Below, piece after piece: positions 41,111 through 50,650 of a DNA stretch of 64,000 bases; positions within the stretch are counted from its first letter, which is position 1; the number at the start of each line of letters is the position of its first letter. The stretch is from CAIQPS01 sp963783835. Its GTDB lineage: Bacteria > Actinomycetota > Thermoleophilia > RBG-16-64-13. The position numbers and the translations under genes are program-made. Where the stretch lies: positions 248,001 through 312,000 of the forward strand of contig CAWAOX010000015.1 in NCBI GenBank assembly GCA_963783835.1. Reading direction: 5' to 3'. The notes beneath the pieces are model-generated. The model saw only the letters and a list, made by a program, of their open reading frames with translations. It was not told the origin of the DNA and did not search any database.

Positions 41111-42795
41111 GCAGGAGCCGGGCGCACAAACGTCTAGGCCTGTTCATGGGTCTCGCCGTCGTCTTCTTGATCGCCCTTTTTGGGAGGACTTTCTACGTGC
41201 AGGTCGTGGCCGCCCCCGGACTTCAGGAGAGGGCCGACAACCAGCACGTGCGCACGATAGAGCTCGACGCCCCTCGCGGCACCATCTTCGACCGGAACGG
41301 CGAGGCGCTCGCGATATCGCGCGCCATGGCCAGCATCTACGCGGATCCACGCCACGTGAGCGACCCTGCGAAGACAGCGGCGCTGTTGGCCCCGGTGTTA
41401 GGGCTCCCGGAGCAGGAACTGCTCGACAAGTTGAAGGATGATTCGGGCTTCAGATATCTGGCCCGAAAGATAGATCCCGCGATAGGCGCGAGAGTGAAGG
41501 CGCTGAAACTCGCCGGCATAGGTGTCTTGTCGGAGCCTAAGAGAGTCTATCCCAAAGGGGCGCTGGCGCCCCAACTCCTGGGTTTTGTGGGCGGTAAGGA
41601 CTATCTGGGTATGGAAGGGCTGGAGTACGAGTACGACACGCTTCTTTCCGGCAGGCCCGGGCAGAGGCAGGTGGTCCGTGACCTCTCCGGCAACCGTCTG
41701 TCGACGATGTCCGCTATCGACGCAGTTCCGGGCTCGTCCATCACTCTGACCATCGACTCCGAGATCCAGTTCGAGGCGGAGAGGGCGCTCGCCGACGCCG
41801 TTGACGAGTACGACGCGACGAGGGCATGCGCGCTGGTGATGGATCCCATGACCGGTGAGATCCTGGCCATGGCCAGCACCCCCGTCTTCAGTCCGGAGGA
41901 CTACGCTTCCGCGGACCTGAAGAACGGCGAAGGGCGCAACTGGATGGTGACCGACCAGTGCGAACCAGGCTCGACCTTCAAGATGGTGACCGTCGCTGCC
42001 GCCCTGGAGAACGGGATCGTGACTCCCGAGACGCCCTTCACGCTGCCGAACGAGATCATTGTCTACGACAAGACCATCCACGAGGCGGACGAAAATGTCC
42101 CCCTGGTCCGCACGCTCACTGTGACCGAGATCCTGTCAAAGTCCTCCAACATCGGAGCGGTGACGCTGGGCAAGGAAGTGGGCAAGAAGCGTCTGGTCGA
42201 TATGATCCAGAAGTTCGGCTTCACAGAGAAGCTCGGCATCGACTTCCCGGGGGAGACCGCGGGCCAGTTGCCGGAAAAGTGGAATGGAGTGACGATCTAC
42301 CAAGTCCCGATGGGTCAGGGCGTGGCAGTCTCGCCTCTGCAATTAGCGGCGGCGTATGCAGCCATAGCCAACGATGGAGTGTTGCTGCAGCCGCACCTGG
42401 TCCGGGATACCGTGGGCCCTTGGAGCCGGCGAGTCGTTAGTTCGGCGGTCGCGACCCAGCTGCGGGGGATGCTCACCGTGACGGTGGAGCAAGGGACGGG
42501 CAAGAACGCGCGCCTCCAGGGCTACAACGTGGCTGGCAAGACGGGCACTGCCCAGAAGCCGAATCAGAAGAGCAGCGGCTACTCCGAAGAGGTGATCGCT
42601 TCTTTCGTCGGCATGGTGCCGGCCGACGCGCCCCGCCTCGTAGTCCTGGTCATGATCGACGAGCCGAAGAGCCAGCACTCCGGTGCGAAAGTGGCGGCTC
42701 CGGTGTTCGCGAGGATCGCGGACTTCGCTCTCAAGCGCCTCGGGATAGCGCCGGCGACCGAGATGGATACGGCGGGTCGAGCCGACCAGGAGTGA
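41107..42795 (+). CDS. ftsI: Septal penicillin-binding protein FtsI (PBP3)
   Basis: Class B transpeptidase of the divisome, 562 aa, ATG 41107 in an ATGA overlap. Seen: membrane helix ~12-30, dimerisation domain (LDAPRGTIFDRNGEALA), transpeptidase with Ser289/Lys292 (GSTFK), SSN motif (KSSNIG) and KTGTAQKP. There is no C-terminal PASTA domain, unlike some Gram-positive homologues. Confidence 0.97.
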   Translation: MSRSRAHKRLGLFMGLAVVFLIALFGRTFYVQVVAAPGLQERADNQHVRTIELDAPRGTIFDRNGEALAISRAMASIYADPRHVSDPAKTAALLAPVLGLPEQELLDKLKDDSGFRYLARKIDPAIGARVKALKLAGIGVLSEPKRVYPKGALAPQLLGFVGGKDYLGMEGLEYEYDTLLSGRPGQRQVVRDLSGNRLSTMSAIDAVPGSSITLTIDSEIQFEAERALADAVDEYDATRACALVMDPMTGEILAMASTPVFSPEDYASADLKNGEGRNWMVTDQCEPGSTFKMVTVAAALENGIVTPETPFTLPNEIIVYDKTIHEADENVPLVRTLTVTEILSKSSNIGAVTLGKEVGKKRLVDMIQKFGFTEKLGIDFPGETAGQLPEKWNGVTIYQVPMGQGVAVSPLQLAAAYAAIANDGVLLQPHLVRDTVGPWSRRVVSSAVATQLRGMLTVTVEQGTGKNARLQGYNVAGKTGTAQKPNQKSSGYSEEVIASFVGMVPADAPRLVVLVMIDEPKSQHSGAKVAAPVFARIADFALKRLGIAPATEMDTAGRADQE

Positions 42796-42826
42796 CATCC
42801 CCACCGGCCCGCCTCCGGAGGCCGCC

Positions 42827-44386
42827 ATGCCGATGGTAGAATCGCTGACTGTGAGACTACGTGACCTCTTCGCCGGAGTCGAGGGTTGGCGCCTTTCGGG
42901 CGCCGATGTCGACATCAGCGCACTCAGCTACCGCAGTGATCAGTCGGGTCCGGGCACGCTGTTCTTTTGTGTGCCGGGGTTCGTCCGGGACGGCCACGAC
43001 TTCGCGCCCGATGTGGTATCCAGGGGAGCGGCGGCTCTGTGCGTGGAGCGTCCTCTCGACCTCGACATCTCTCAGGTGATGGTCCCCTCGGTGAGGTGGG
43101 CCATGGGCTCGGTCGCCTCCGCATTCTATGGCCATCCCAGCTCGCGACTGCTGACGGTCGGCATCACCGGCACCAACGGCAAGACTACGTCCGCCTTCAT
43201 CACCGCCCACCTCCTCGACCACGCCGGTTTTCGGTCAGGGCTAATGGGAACGGTCGAGCGGCGGATCGGTGGTCGTACTTTGCCGGCTGGGCGAACGACG
43301 CCCGAAGCTCTCGACATCCAGCACGACTTCGCGCAGATGGTCGCGAGTGGGGACCGGGCGGCCGTGATGGAGGTGTCTTCGCATGCCCTCGACCTTGGGC
43401 GTGCCCGGGGCATCGACTTCCGGACAGTCGCCTTCACGAACCTTACGCAGGATCATCTGGACTACCACAAGACTCTTGAGGACTACTTCGCCGCCAAGTG
43501 CCGGCTTTTCCTGGATGACGAGTTCGCGTCCAGCCGGGCGGCAGCGGTCATCAATGTCGACGACTCTTTTGGCCGCCGGTTGGCGGAAGCATGCGATCGG
43601 GAGCGCGTGATCAGCCTCTCCACCTCCCCGGCGGTTTCCGGATGGGGGCCTGCGGACCTCGAGATGAGCGATTCGGCCATGACCCCGGCAGGCACCCGAG
43701 GAGTGCTCATCGTCAGGGGGAGAGTGCTCGGCCGCATGAGCGGTGCGTATGCGGCGGCCGGGACTGGGGAGATCCGCAGAGAGGTCCTCACGCGGCTGGT
43801 GGGGGCTTTCAACGTAGCGAACATTCTCACCGCCCTGGGTTGCGGTCTTGGGCTGGGGCTCGATCTGGACGGCATGCTGTCTGGTCTGAGCGACTTCGGG
43901 GGAGTCCCGGGGCGGATGGAACCGGTGGATGCCGGACAGGGCTTCTCTGTGTTGGTCGACTACGCGCACACGCCCGATTCGGTCCGCAACGTGTTGAAGA
44001 CCGCACGGGAGTTCACTCGGGGAAGACTGATCGCCGTCATCGGATGCGGGGGCGACAGGGATAGGACCAAGCGGCCCCTGATGGGCCGTGAGGCGGAAGA
44101 ACTGGCGGACGTGGTCGTCGTGACTTCCGATAATCCCCGCAGCGAGAACCCGAGCGCGATCATCGCCGAGATACTCGAGGGGCTGCGCAGGCCGGAGAGC
44201 GCCGAGGTCCAACCCGATCGGCGTCTTGCCATCCACTACGCGGTTGCTCAAGCGGTGAACGACGACGTCGTTTTGATCCTTGGTAAGGGCCACGAGTCGG
44301 GGCAGGAGTTCGCGACCCAGACCATCCCCTTCGACGACCGCCAGGTAGCTCGAGAGGCCCTGGTCGCCCGTGGGTCGAAGAGCTGA
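42827..44386 (+). CDS. murE: UDP-N-acetylmuramoyl-L-alanyl-D-glutamate--2,6-diaminopimelate ligase
   Basis: Adds the third stem-peptide residue to the UDP precursor, 519 aa. ATG 42827 with GGAGG 5 nt upstream. Seen: P-loop GTNGKTT (115-121), Mur-ligase central segment VMEVSSHALDLGRARG, and DNPR (435-438), the signature for meso-diaminopimelate rather than lysine. The first dcw gene with its own small intergenic gap (31 nt). Confidence 0.97.
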   Translation: MPMVESLTVRLRDLFAGVEGWRLSGADVDISALSYRSDQSGPGTLFFCVPGFVRDGHDFAPDVVSRGAAALCVERPLDLDISQVMVPSVRWAMGSVASAFYGHPSSRLLTVGITGTNGKTTSAFITAHLLDHAGFRSGLMGTVERRIGGRTLPAGRTTPEALDIQHDFAQMVASGDRAAVMEVSSHALDLGRARGIDFRTVAFTNLTQDHLDYHKTLEDYFAAKCRLFLDDEFASSRAAAVINVDDSFGRRLAEACDRERVISLSTSPAVSGWGPADLEMSDSAMTPAGTRGVLIVRGRVLGRMSGAYAAAGTGEIRREVLTRLVGAFNVANILTALGCGLGLGLDLDGMLSGLSDFGGVPGRMEPVDAGQGFSVLVDYAHTPDSVRNVLKTAREFTRGRLIAVIGCGGDRDRTKRPLMGREAEELADVVVVTSDNPRSENPSAIIAEILEGLRRPESAEVQPDRRLAIHYAVAQAVNDDVVLILGKGHESGQEFATQTIPFDDRQVAREALVARGSKS

Positions 44387-45873
44387 TGCTCGTCCTCTCG
44401 GCTGAAGAAGCCGGCAGGTCGCTGGAGAGGGGCCCCTTGAAGACGGAGGTCTTCGGGGTCAGTACCGATACCCGGTCGCTCAAGCCGGGGGATCTGTTCG
44501 TCGCGCTCCGTGGCGAGCGTTTCGACGGACACGACTATGTGGAAGCCGCACTTGCGGCCGGCGCCTGCGGTGCGGTCGTCGAGCGCAATGCCTGGGCGGC
44601 AAGGAGCGTCCCTGGGGATAACATCTACCCGGTAGCCGACACCCTCGAAGCCCTGGGCGCGCTGGCGCGCGAGGTGCGTCGCAAGTCCGGGGCTCTCGTT
44701 CTCGCGGTCACCGGCAGCGCGGGGAAGACGAGCACCAAGGACATCCTGGGGGCCATGGTCGCCAGGACATGCCGCGTCGCGATGACGGCGGCCAACCAGA
44801 ACAACGAGGTCGGGGTCCCTATGACCTTGCTTCAGATCGAGCCCGACACCCAGGCTGTGATCGTGGAGATGGGGATGCGCGGTCGCGGCCAGATAGCCGC
44901 GCTCGCGCGAGTGGCGGAACCGGACGTCGGGATCATCACGAACATCCATCCAGTCCACCTTGAGCTTCTGGGCAGCCTGGAGAATGTAGCTCAAGCTAAG
45001 GCTGAGCTCATAGACGGTCTGCGGCTGGGCGGGGTGGCGGTGGTGCCTCTCGTATGCGAGCCTCTCGAGCCTTGTCTCGCCGGCGCGGAGCGGCGCGTCG
45101 TGCGGTTTGTCGCCGCCGCCGGCTTGCCCTGCGCGAACGAGTGCGCAGACGTGTTGGGCCGCGTAGAACCTGAGGAGAGCGACCACGCCCAGACTCTGCT
45201 CGTGCGCTGGCCGACCGGGGAGGCGAGACTCGAGATCCCCGCGATACCGCGTCACACGCTCGAGAACCTCGTCGCGGCGGCGGCCGCATGCTACGCGGCC
45301 GGTCTGCCGGTGGAGCAGTGCCTTCCCGGTTTTTTGGACTCCGGTCCGGGCAAGGGCCGGGGAGAAGTGATCGAACTGCCCGGTCTCTGTTTGATCGACG
45401 ACACCTACAACGCGAATCCGGCGGCGGTGCGGGCGGCTATCGACAATCTGGTGCGGGTGGCGGCGCGCAGGGGAGGCCGCCCGGTAGCGGTGCTCGGGGA
45501 CATGAGAGAGCTCGGCCCCCAGGAGCGTCTCTATCACAGGCAGAGCGGGGAGTATGCGGCAGCAGCGGGGGTAGAGCTCGTGTGGGGGGTGGGGCCTCTC
45601 TCGGAATCCACCGCCGAGGGCTTTCGCGCCGCGCGCGACCCGAAGGGCGACGTTGCGGCCACGGCAGGACATGTCCCTTCTCCCGCAGAAACATCTCTTG
45701 TGGCGGCTTCGCTCCGCCCGGGTGACGTCGTACTTTTCAAGGCCTCGCGGGGCGTGAGGCTCGAAGTGATGGTAGACGCCGTGTCCGAGCAGGCCCGCAC
45801 GGGCAGGTGGGCGAGCGAGACCGGCGAAGCTACTGCCGGTGCAAACACTAGAAGGTCGGGACCGACGGGATGA
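44386..45873 (+). CDS. murF: UDP-N-acetylmuramoyl-tripeptide--D-alanyl-D-alanine ligase
   Basis: Adds D-Ala-D-Ala to complete the pentapeptide, 495 aa, TGATG overlap with murE. Seen: P-loop GSAGKTST (110-117), NQNNEVGVPMTLL and DDTYNANP, all typical of MurF. A ~25-residue Ala/Arg/Gly tail follows the usual end. ATGA overlap with mraY. Confidence 0.97.
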   Translation: MLVLSAEEAGRSLERGPLKTEVFGVSTDTRSLKPGDLFVALRGERFDGHDYVEAALAAGACGAVVERNAWAARSVPGDNIYPVADTLEALGALAREVRRKSGALVLAVTGSAGKTSTKDILGAMVARTCRVAMTAANQNNEVGVPMTLLQIEPDTQAVIVEMGMRGRGQIAALARVAEPDVGIITNIHPVHLELLGSLENVAQAKAELIDGLRLGGVAVVPLVCEPLEPCLAGAERRVVRFVAAAGLPCANECADVLGRVEPEESDHAQTLLVRWPTGEARLEIPAIPRHTLENLVAAAAACYAAGLPVEQCLPGFLDSGPGKGRGEVIELPGLCLIDDTYNANPAAVRAAIDNLVRVAARRGGRPVAVLGDMRELGPQERLYHRQSGEYAAAAGVELVWGVGPLSESTAEGFRAARDPKGDVAATAGHVPSPAETSLVAASLRPGDVVLFKASRGVRLEVMVDAVSEQARTGRWASETGEATAGANTRRSGPTG

Positions 45874-46841
45874 TCGAGATTCTCGCAGCAACGCTGGTCG
45901 CCATGGTCATCGCCATGATAGCGGGACCCCGGTTCATCCGCTGGCTGCAGAAGCGCGGCATTGGGCAGAACATCCGGGAGGCCGGGCCGGAACGCCACAA
46001 TGCGAAACAGGGAACGCCCACCATGGGCGGGGTACTCATCCTGGTCGCGGCCCTGATCCCGTACCTCATCTTCGCCCAGAAGTACTGGCAGAGCCTGGTC
46101 GTCATCATCCTCACGTATGGCTCCGGAGCCATCGGTCTTGCCGACGACCTGTTGAAGCAGCGGCGACAACGATCGCTCGGGCTGAGCGCGAGGGTGAAGC
46201 TTCTGCTACAGGTGCCCCTCGTGGCCGTTGCGTGTTTTCTCGCTCTCCGCTACGGGGGAGCGGACACCAAATTGATGGTGCCCCTGATAGAGCAGGGTCT
46301 GGAGCTAGGCTTCCTCTACTACATCTTCGCCTTCCTTCTCATAGCCGGTTTTTCCAACGCCGTGAATCTGACCGACGGGCTGGACGGGCTTGCAGCCGGC
46401 ACCGTTGCGGTGGCCATGTTCGCCTACGCGGGGATAGCCTTCCTCCAGGGGGAGACAGACCTTGCCATCCTAGGCTCGTGCCTTACGGGAGCCTGCGTGG
46501 GGTTCATGTGGTACAACACCCACCCGGCTGCCGTCTTCATGGGGGATACAGGTTCCCTGGCCCTGGGAGCGGGGTTGGCAGCCATGGCCGTCGTCACGAA
46601 GATGGAACTGCTCCTTATCCTCATCGGCGGGATATTCGTGGTCGAGGCGGTCAGCGTCATCATCCAGGTCTTCAGTTTCCGTCTGTTCCACCGGCGGGTG
46701 TTTCTCATGACTCCGATCCATCACCACTTCGAGCTGCTCGGCTGGTCGGAGACGAAGATCATCGTGCGTTTCTGGATCGTCGCCGCGATCCTCGCAGGGG
46801 CCGGCTTCACGCTCTACTACCTGGGCAATATCGGGAAGTGA
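45870..46841 (+). CDS. mraY: Phospho-N-acetylmuramoyl-pentapeptide-transferase
   Basis: Makes lipid I at the cytoplasmic membrane, 323 aa, ATG 45870. About ten helices. Seen: catalytic ADDLLK region, NLTDGLDGLA and IHHHFELLGW, all diagnostic of MraY. PTMGGVLI is present near the N-terminus. Confidence 0.98.
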   Translation: MIEILAATLVAMVIAMIAGPRFIRWLQKRGIGQNIREAGPERHNAKQGTPTMGGVLILVAALIPYLIFAQKYWQSLVVIILTYGSGAIGLADDLLKQRRQRSLGLSARVKLLLQVPLVAVACFLALRYGGADTKLMVPLIEQGLELGFLYYIFAFLLIAGFSNAVNLTDGLDGLAAGTVAVAMFAYAGIAFLQGETDLAILGSCLTGACVGFMWYNTHPAAVFMGDTGSLALGAGLAAMAVVTKMELLLILIGGIFVVEAVSVIIQVFSFRLFHRRVFLMTPIHHHFELLGWSETKIIVRFWIVAAILAGAGFTLYYLGNIGK

Positions 46842-46845
46842 TCGC

Positions 46846-48327
46846 GTGACGGATCGGTCGACAGACGCAGGGCCGGGCGGATCCGTGCGCCGCAGCGGCA
46901 AAGCGGCGCTTCCCCCCGGACTTCGTCGGGCTCTCGTTCTCGGGGCGAGCCGCTCCGGGATCGCGGCCGCCCTCGCTCTTTCCGACCTGGACGTTGAGGT
47001 GACGTTGAGTGATCGGCGCGGGCAGGAGTCTCTGCCCGGAATCGACGCTGCTTTACGGGCCGGTGTACGGTTCGTAAAGGAGGAGTCCCTGGCCGAGGAC
47101 TGGCCTTGCCCTGATCTGCTCGTAAAGAGCCCGGGTGTTCCAGGCGAGGCGGCGGCGGTGGGCAGAGCCCGGCAGGACCGAGTGCCGGTATGGAGCGAAC
47201 TCGAGTTGGCCTACGCGGTCTTGCCCAACCCGTTCGACGCCATCACCGGGACCAACGGCAAAACGACGACGACCGCCTTGCTCGGCCACCTGTTCAGAAC
47301 GGCCGGCCGCCCCGTACGCGTCCTGGGCAATATCGGCGTCGCGGTGACCTCGGTCGCCGGGGAGATCGCGGCCGACGAAGAAGTGGTGGTCGAAGTGTCC
47401 AGCTTCCAATTGGAGGACACGCATCACTTCCGCCCGGCCGTCGCAGTGTTCCTCAACCTGACGCCCGACCATCTCGACCGTCACGGCACCATGGAACGGT
47501 ACCTGGAGTGCAAGGCCAATCTGTTCGCCAATCAGCGGGTGGGGGACGTGGCCGTCCTCAACTTGGCCGACGCCGCGGTGGCAGGGCTGGGGGCGCAACT
47601 GGCCGCACGCGAGGACGGCCCGAGGGTGGCCTACTTTCTATCACACGGGGCAGCGGCCGGCGGCTTGGGATCCGCGACACCCGCGAGGCCCGATTCGTGG
47701 ATCGAGGGCGGGCTCGTCATCGTCGACGGCGAACCGATCTTGCCCATACGCGACATCAGGCTGCCGGGTCTTCACAACCTGGAGAACTGCCTCGCCGCCG
47801 CCACTGCTGCGGCGGCTCGGGGAGTCGGCAAAGAGGCCCTCGCCGAGGGATTGCGGAGCTTTCAGGGAGTGACCCACCGGTTGGAGCAGGCAGGAATGGT
47901 CGCCGGGGTGACGTATGTCAACGACAGCAAAGCGACCAACGTGGAGGCGACTCTTACGGCCTTGAACGCCTACCCCGAAAGGACACATCTCATCTTGGGC
48001 GGGCGCGACAAGGCGTCGGACTACCGCCCGGTGGCGCGAGCGTGCGCGCGCGGCTGCAAGGCCGTCTATCTGATCGGGGAGGCCACTCCGCTCATCGCCG
48101 ACGCTTTCGCCCAGGTGGCGGCCGGCGGCGAGGTGGACCGCTTACCCGACGTGAGCTCCTGGGGTGATCTGGAGCGGGCGGTGGAGGCCGCGGCCCGGAT
48201 CGCAGTTCCGGGCGATTTCGTGTTGCTGGCCCCGGCCTGTGCGAGCTTCGACCAATACAAGAACTTCGAGGAGCGGGGCGACCACTTCAAGAGCCTCGTG
48301 CAGCGCCTACAGAGGGAGCGGTCGTGA
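46846..48327 (+). CDS. murD: UDP-N-acetylmuramoylalanine--D-glutamate ligase
   Basis: Adds D-Glu to UDP-MurNAc-L-Ala, 493 aa, GTG 46846 only 4 nt after mraY. Seen: Rossmann-like N-domain (LVLGASRSGIAAALAL), P-loop GTNGKTTT (135-142), NLTPDHLDRHG, and NDSKATNVEAT in the C-domain. A ~25-residue basic N-terminal extension precedes the fold. GTGA overlap with ftsW. Confidence 0.97.
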   Translation: MTDRSTDAGPGGSVRRSGKAALPPGLRRALVLGASRSGIAAALALSDLDVEVTLSDRRGQESLPGIDAALRAGVRFVKEESLAEDWPCPDLLVKSPGVPGEAAAVGRARQDRVPVWSELELAYAVLPNPFDAITGTNGKTTTTALLGHLFRTAGRPVRVLGNIGVAVTSVAGEIAADEEVVVEVSSFQLEDTHHFRPAVAVFLNLTPDHLDRHGTMERYLECKANLFANQRVGDVAVLNLADAAVAGLGAQLAAREDGPRVAYFLSHGAAAGGLGSATPARPDSWIEGGLVIVDGEPILPIRDIRLPGLHNLENCLAAATAAAARGVGKEALAEGLRSFQGVTHRLEQAGMVAGVTYVNDSKATNVEATLTALNAYPERTHLILGGRDKASDYRPVARACARGCKAVYLIGEATPLIADAFAQVAAGGEVDRLPDVSSWGDLERAVEAAARIAVPGDFVLLAPACASFDQYKNFEERGDHFKSLVQRLQRERS

Positions 48328-49620
48328 CGGCGACCACGGTGCGCAAGTCCACCGTTCCGGCGCAGCCCCCGGGCGAGGCCACCAGATCGGAGGAGCCCCG
48401 GGCCGCACGGCCGAAACGCTCCCGCCGGTTCAAGGAGGGGCTGCCACCCGCCTTCCATCTCGTCTGGGCCAGCACTGCCATCCTGCTGATAGCCGGGCTC
48501 TGCATGATGCTGTCCGTATCGACGGCCGTCACGAGCGGAGACAGGTTCGCCTACTTGAGGAATCAGGGCATCACCGCGGCAGCAGGGGTGTGCGCGCTGG
48601 TGCTGCTGTCTCGCGTCGATTACAGGCGGCTCCGGACTTGGTCCGTGGCCTTTCTGGCCTTTGTGGTGTTCTCGCTGCTGCTGGTCCATGTTCCAGGAGT
48701 GGCACAGAGCACGGGAGGATCGGCCAGTTGGATCCCGTTGGGACCGCTCACCTTTCAGCCTTCCGAATTCGCCAAGCTGGCGGTCGTCCTCCTCGGGGCT
48801 CACCTGCTCACCAGCCGGCGAGTAGCCGACGGGCGCTTCTGGTCGTACATGTGGCCGTTCGGTGTGGCCAGTCTGGCGATGTGCGTCCTGGTGTTCTTGG
48901 AGGGCGACCTGGGTACCGCCATTGTCATCGCGGGTCTCATGATGGGGATGCTGTGGATCGGCGGCATGAAGGGCCGCCACTGGGCTCTCATCTGCGCGGT
49001 AGGCTGCGCCGGAGCTCTTGGCATGACGCTCTTCCAACGCCGAACGGATGAGCCGGGTGCTCTCCTTCCTGGACCCCTCGAGCGACCCGGAAGGCGCCGG
49101 CTACCAATTGACGCAGTCGCTGGTCGCGCTCGGCCGGGGAGGGTGGTTCGGCGTGGGCCCGGGCGAGAGCGTGCAGAAGTTCCAGTATCTTCCCAAGGCG
49201 CGGACGGACATGATCTTCGCTATTCTGGGAGAGGAGTTCGGCCTACTTGGCGCCGGTCTTGTCATCCTCGTGTTCGGCGTGTTCGCCGTCGCCTGCTGGC
49301 GGCTGGCGCGCCGCTGCGGGGATCCGATGGGAAAACTCCTGATCGCCGGATGCGGGATGATGGTAATCCTGGAGGCCGTGGTCAACATCGGAGGAGTCAT
49401 CGGGGCGCTGCCTTTGACCGGGGTGCCGCTTCCGTTTATCAGCTATGGTCGCAACAGCCTCCTGGTGATGCTGGTCGCGGTCGGCTTGATCCTGGCGGTC
49501 AGCAGACGGGCTTCGGTCGCGGCGGCCCAGTCCCAAGGGGAGAGGTACGAGAATGTCACGCATATTGATCGCCGGAGGTGGGACGGCCGGGCACGTGGTG
49601 CCCGCGCTGGCGCTCGCTGA
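48324..49620 (+). CDS. ftsW: Lipid II polymerase FtsW, reading frame broken by a one-base shift near 49047
   Basis: SEDS glycosyltransferase of the divisome. From GTG 48324 the first ~241 residues read as FtsW: helices, GSASWIPLGPLTFQPSEFAKLAVV, EGDLGTAIVI. At about 49030-49050 the sequence continues in the +1 frame: SRVLSFLDPSSDPEGAGYQLTQS, ARTDMIFAILGEEFGLLG, PLPFISYGRNSLLVMLV, to TGA 49618-49620. Skipping G49047 joins the halves with nothing missing. The original frame runs on as Arg/Gly-rich nonsense to 49568. Either the sequence has an extra base or expression needs +1 frameshifting or internal restart at ATG 49048; no slippery site is evident. The C-terminus overlaps murG by 68 nt. Confidence 0.9.
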
Positions 49621-50650
49621 CGTTCTCGCCGGCCGGGGTCATCACATAGCCTTCTGCGGTACCGAGCGAGGGATGGAAAAGGACCTCGTCGATCGGGCAG
49701 GCTATCCTTTCTCCGTGGTGCGTATCCGCGGTTTCCAGCGCAGACTGGGACTCTCCACCGTCCGTACCCTTTGCTCGATCCCGTTGGCGGGTGTCGATGC
49801 CTGGAGGCTGCTACGCTCCTACAAGCCCGATTGCGTCATCGGGGTGGGCGCATATGGCTCGGGCCCGGTGGTGGCCGAGGCCGCCGTCGCCGGCGTCCCG
49901 ACTGTGGCCGTCGAGATGGACGCGCACATGGGCTGGACCAACCGCATCCTCAGCAAGATGGTCGACAGAGTATGTCTTTCGTTCTCGCAGGCCGAACTCA
50001 AGCACGGCAAGTACGTGTACACCGGCAGGCCGTTGCGGCCCTCACTTCTGACCGCTACACGCGAGCAGGGTCTCGCTCGCTTCAACCTCGACGCCGGCCG
50101 GCCGGTCCTCCTGGTCTTCGGCGGCAGCCAGGGAGCGCGAACGCTCAATGAGGCGACGTTGGCGGCGTTCGCTCAGGGGTGGACGCCGTTCCAGATCCTG
50201 CACGTGACCGGCGAGCAGGAATATCCGCTCGTGGCCGAGGAACTGAAGAAAGTTGGAACTAACCCGGACTACCAGGCCTTTTCGTTCCTGGACGACTTCC
50301 CCCTGGCGCTGGCCGTCGCCGATGCCGTGGTGGCGCGGGCAGGCGGTTCGGTCGCGGAGATCCTGGCTCGGGGCGTGCCGTCCCTCCTGGTGCCTTACCC
50401 GTACGCCGCCGGAGACCATCAGGGCAAGAATGCCCACATGGTCGCGGCTGAAGGCGCCGCGCTGACCATAATGGACGCCGAACTTGACGCCGAGCGGCTG
50501 GCCGCGGCGGTCGCCACGCTCCTGGATCCTGAGGTCAATCAACGGATGCGGGCAGTGGCGTTGCGGCTCGCCCGGCCGGACGCGGCCGACCGCATCGCCG
50601 ACGTCGTAGTAGAATTGGTCGCCGCGCGAGCGGAGAGGGGACATGACTGA
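49553..50650 (+). CDS. murG: UDP-GlcNAc--lipid I N-acetylglucosaminyltransferase MurG
   Basis: Converts lipid I to lipid II on the inner membrane face, 365 aa, ATG 49553 behind GGGGAGAGG. Seen: GGGTAGHVVPALALA (His of the GGTGGH loop kept), GVGAYGSGPVV, GGSQGAR and the UDP-GlcNAc-binding RAGGSVAEI. The usual HEQN segment is replaced by VEMDAHMGWTNR. It overlaps murC by 8 nt. Confidence 0.96.
   Translation: MSRILIAGGGTAGHVVPALALADVLAGRGHHIAFCGTERGMEKDLVDRAGYPFSVVRIRGFQRRLGLSTVRTLCSIPLAGVDAWRLLRSYKPDCVIGVGAYGSGPVVAEAAVAGVPTVAVEMDAHMGWTNRILSKMVDRVCLSFSQAELKHGKYVYTGRPLRPSLLTATREQGLARFNLDAGRPVLLVFGGSQGARTLNEATLAAFAQGWTPFQILHVTGEQEYPLVAEELKKVGTNPDYQAFSFLDDFPLALAVADAVVARAGGSVAEILARGVPSLLVPYPYAAGDHQGKNAHMVAAEGAALTIMDAELDAERLAAAVATLLDPEVNQRMRAVALRLARPDAADRIADVVVELVAARAERGHD

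Noticed and set aside
49025..49050. Programmed +1 frameshift site in ftsW
   Set aside because: No slippery codon with adjacent stop or known stimulator; kept only as an alternative to an indel.
48324..49568. ftsW read in a single frame to 49568
   Set aside because: After ~49047 that frame is Arg/Gly nonsense while the +1 frame carries conserved FtsW sequence.
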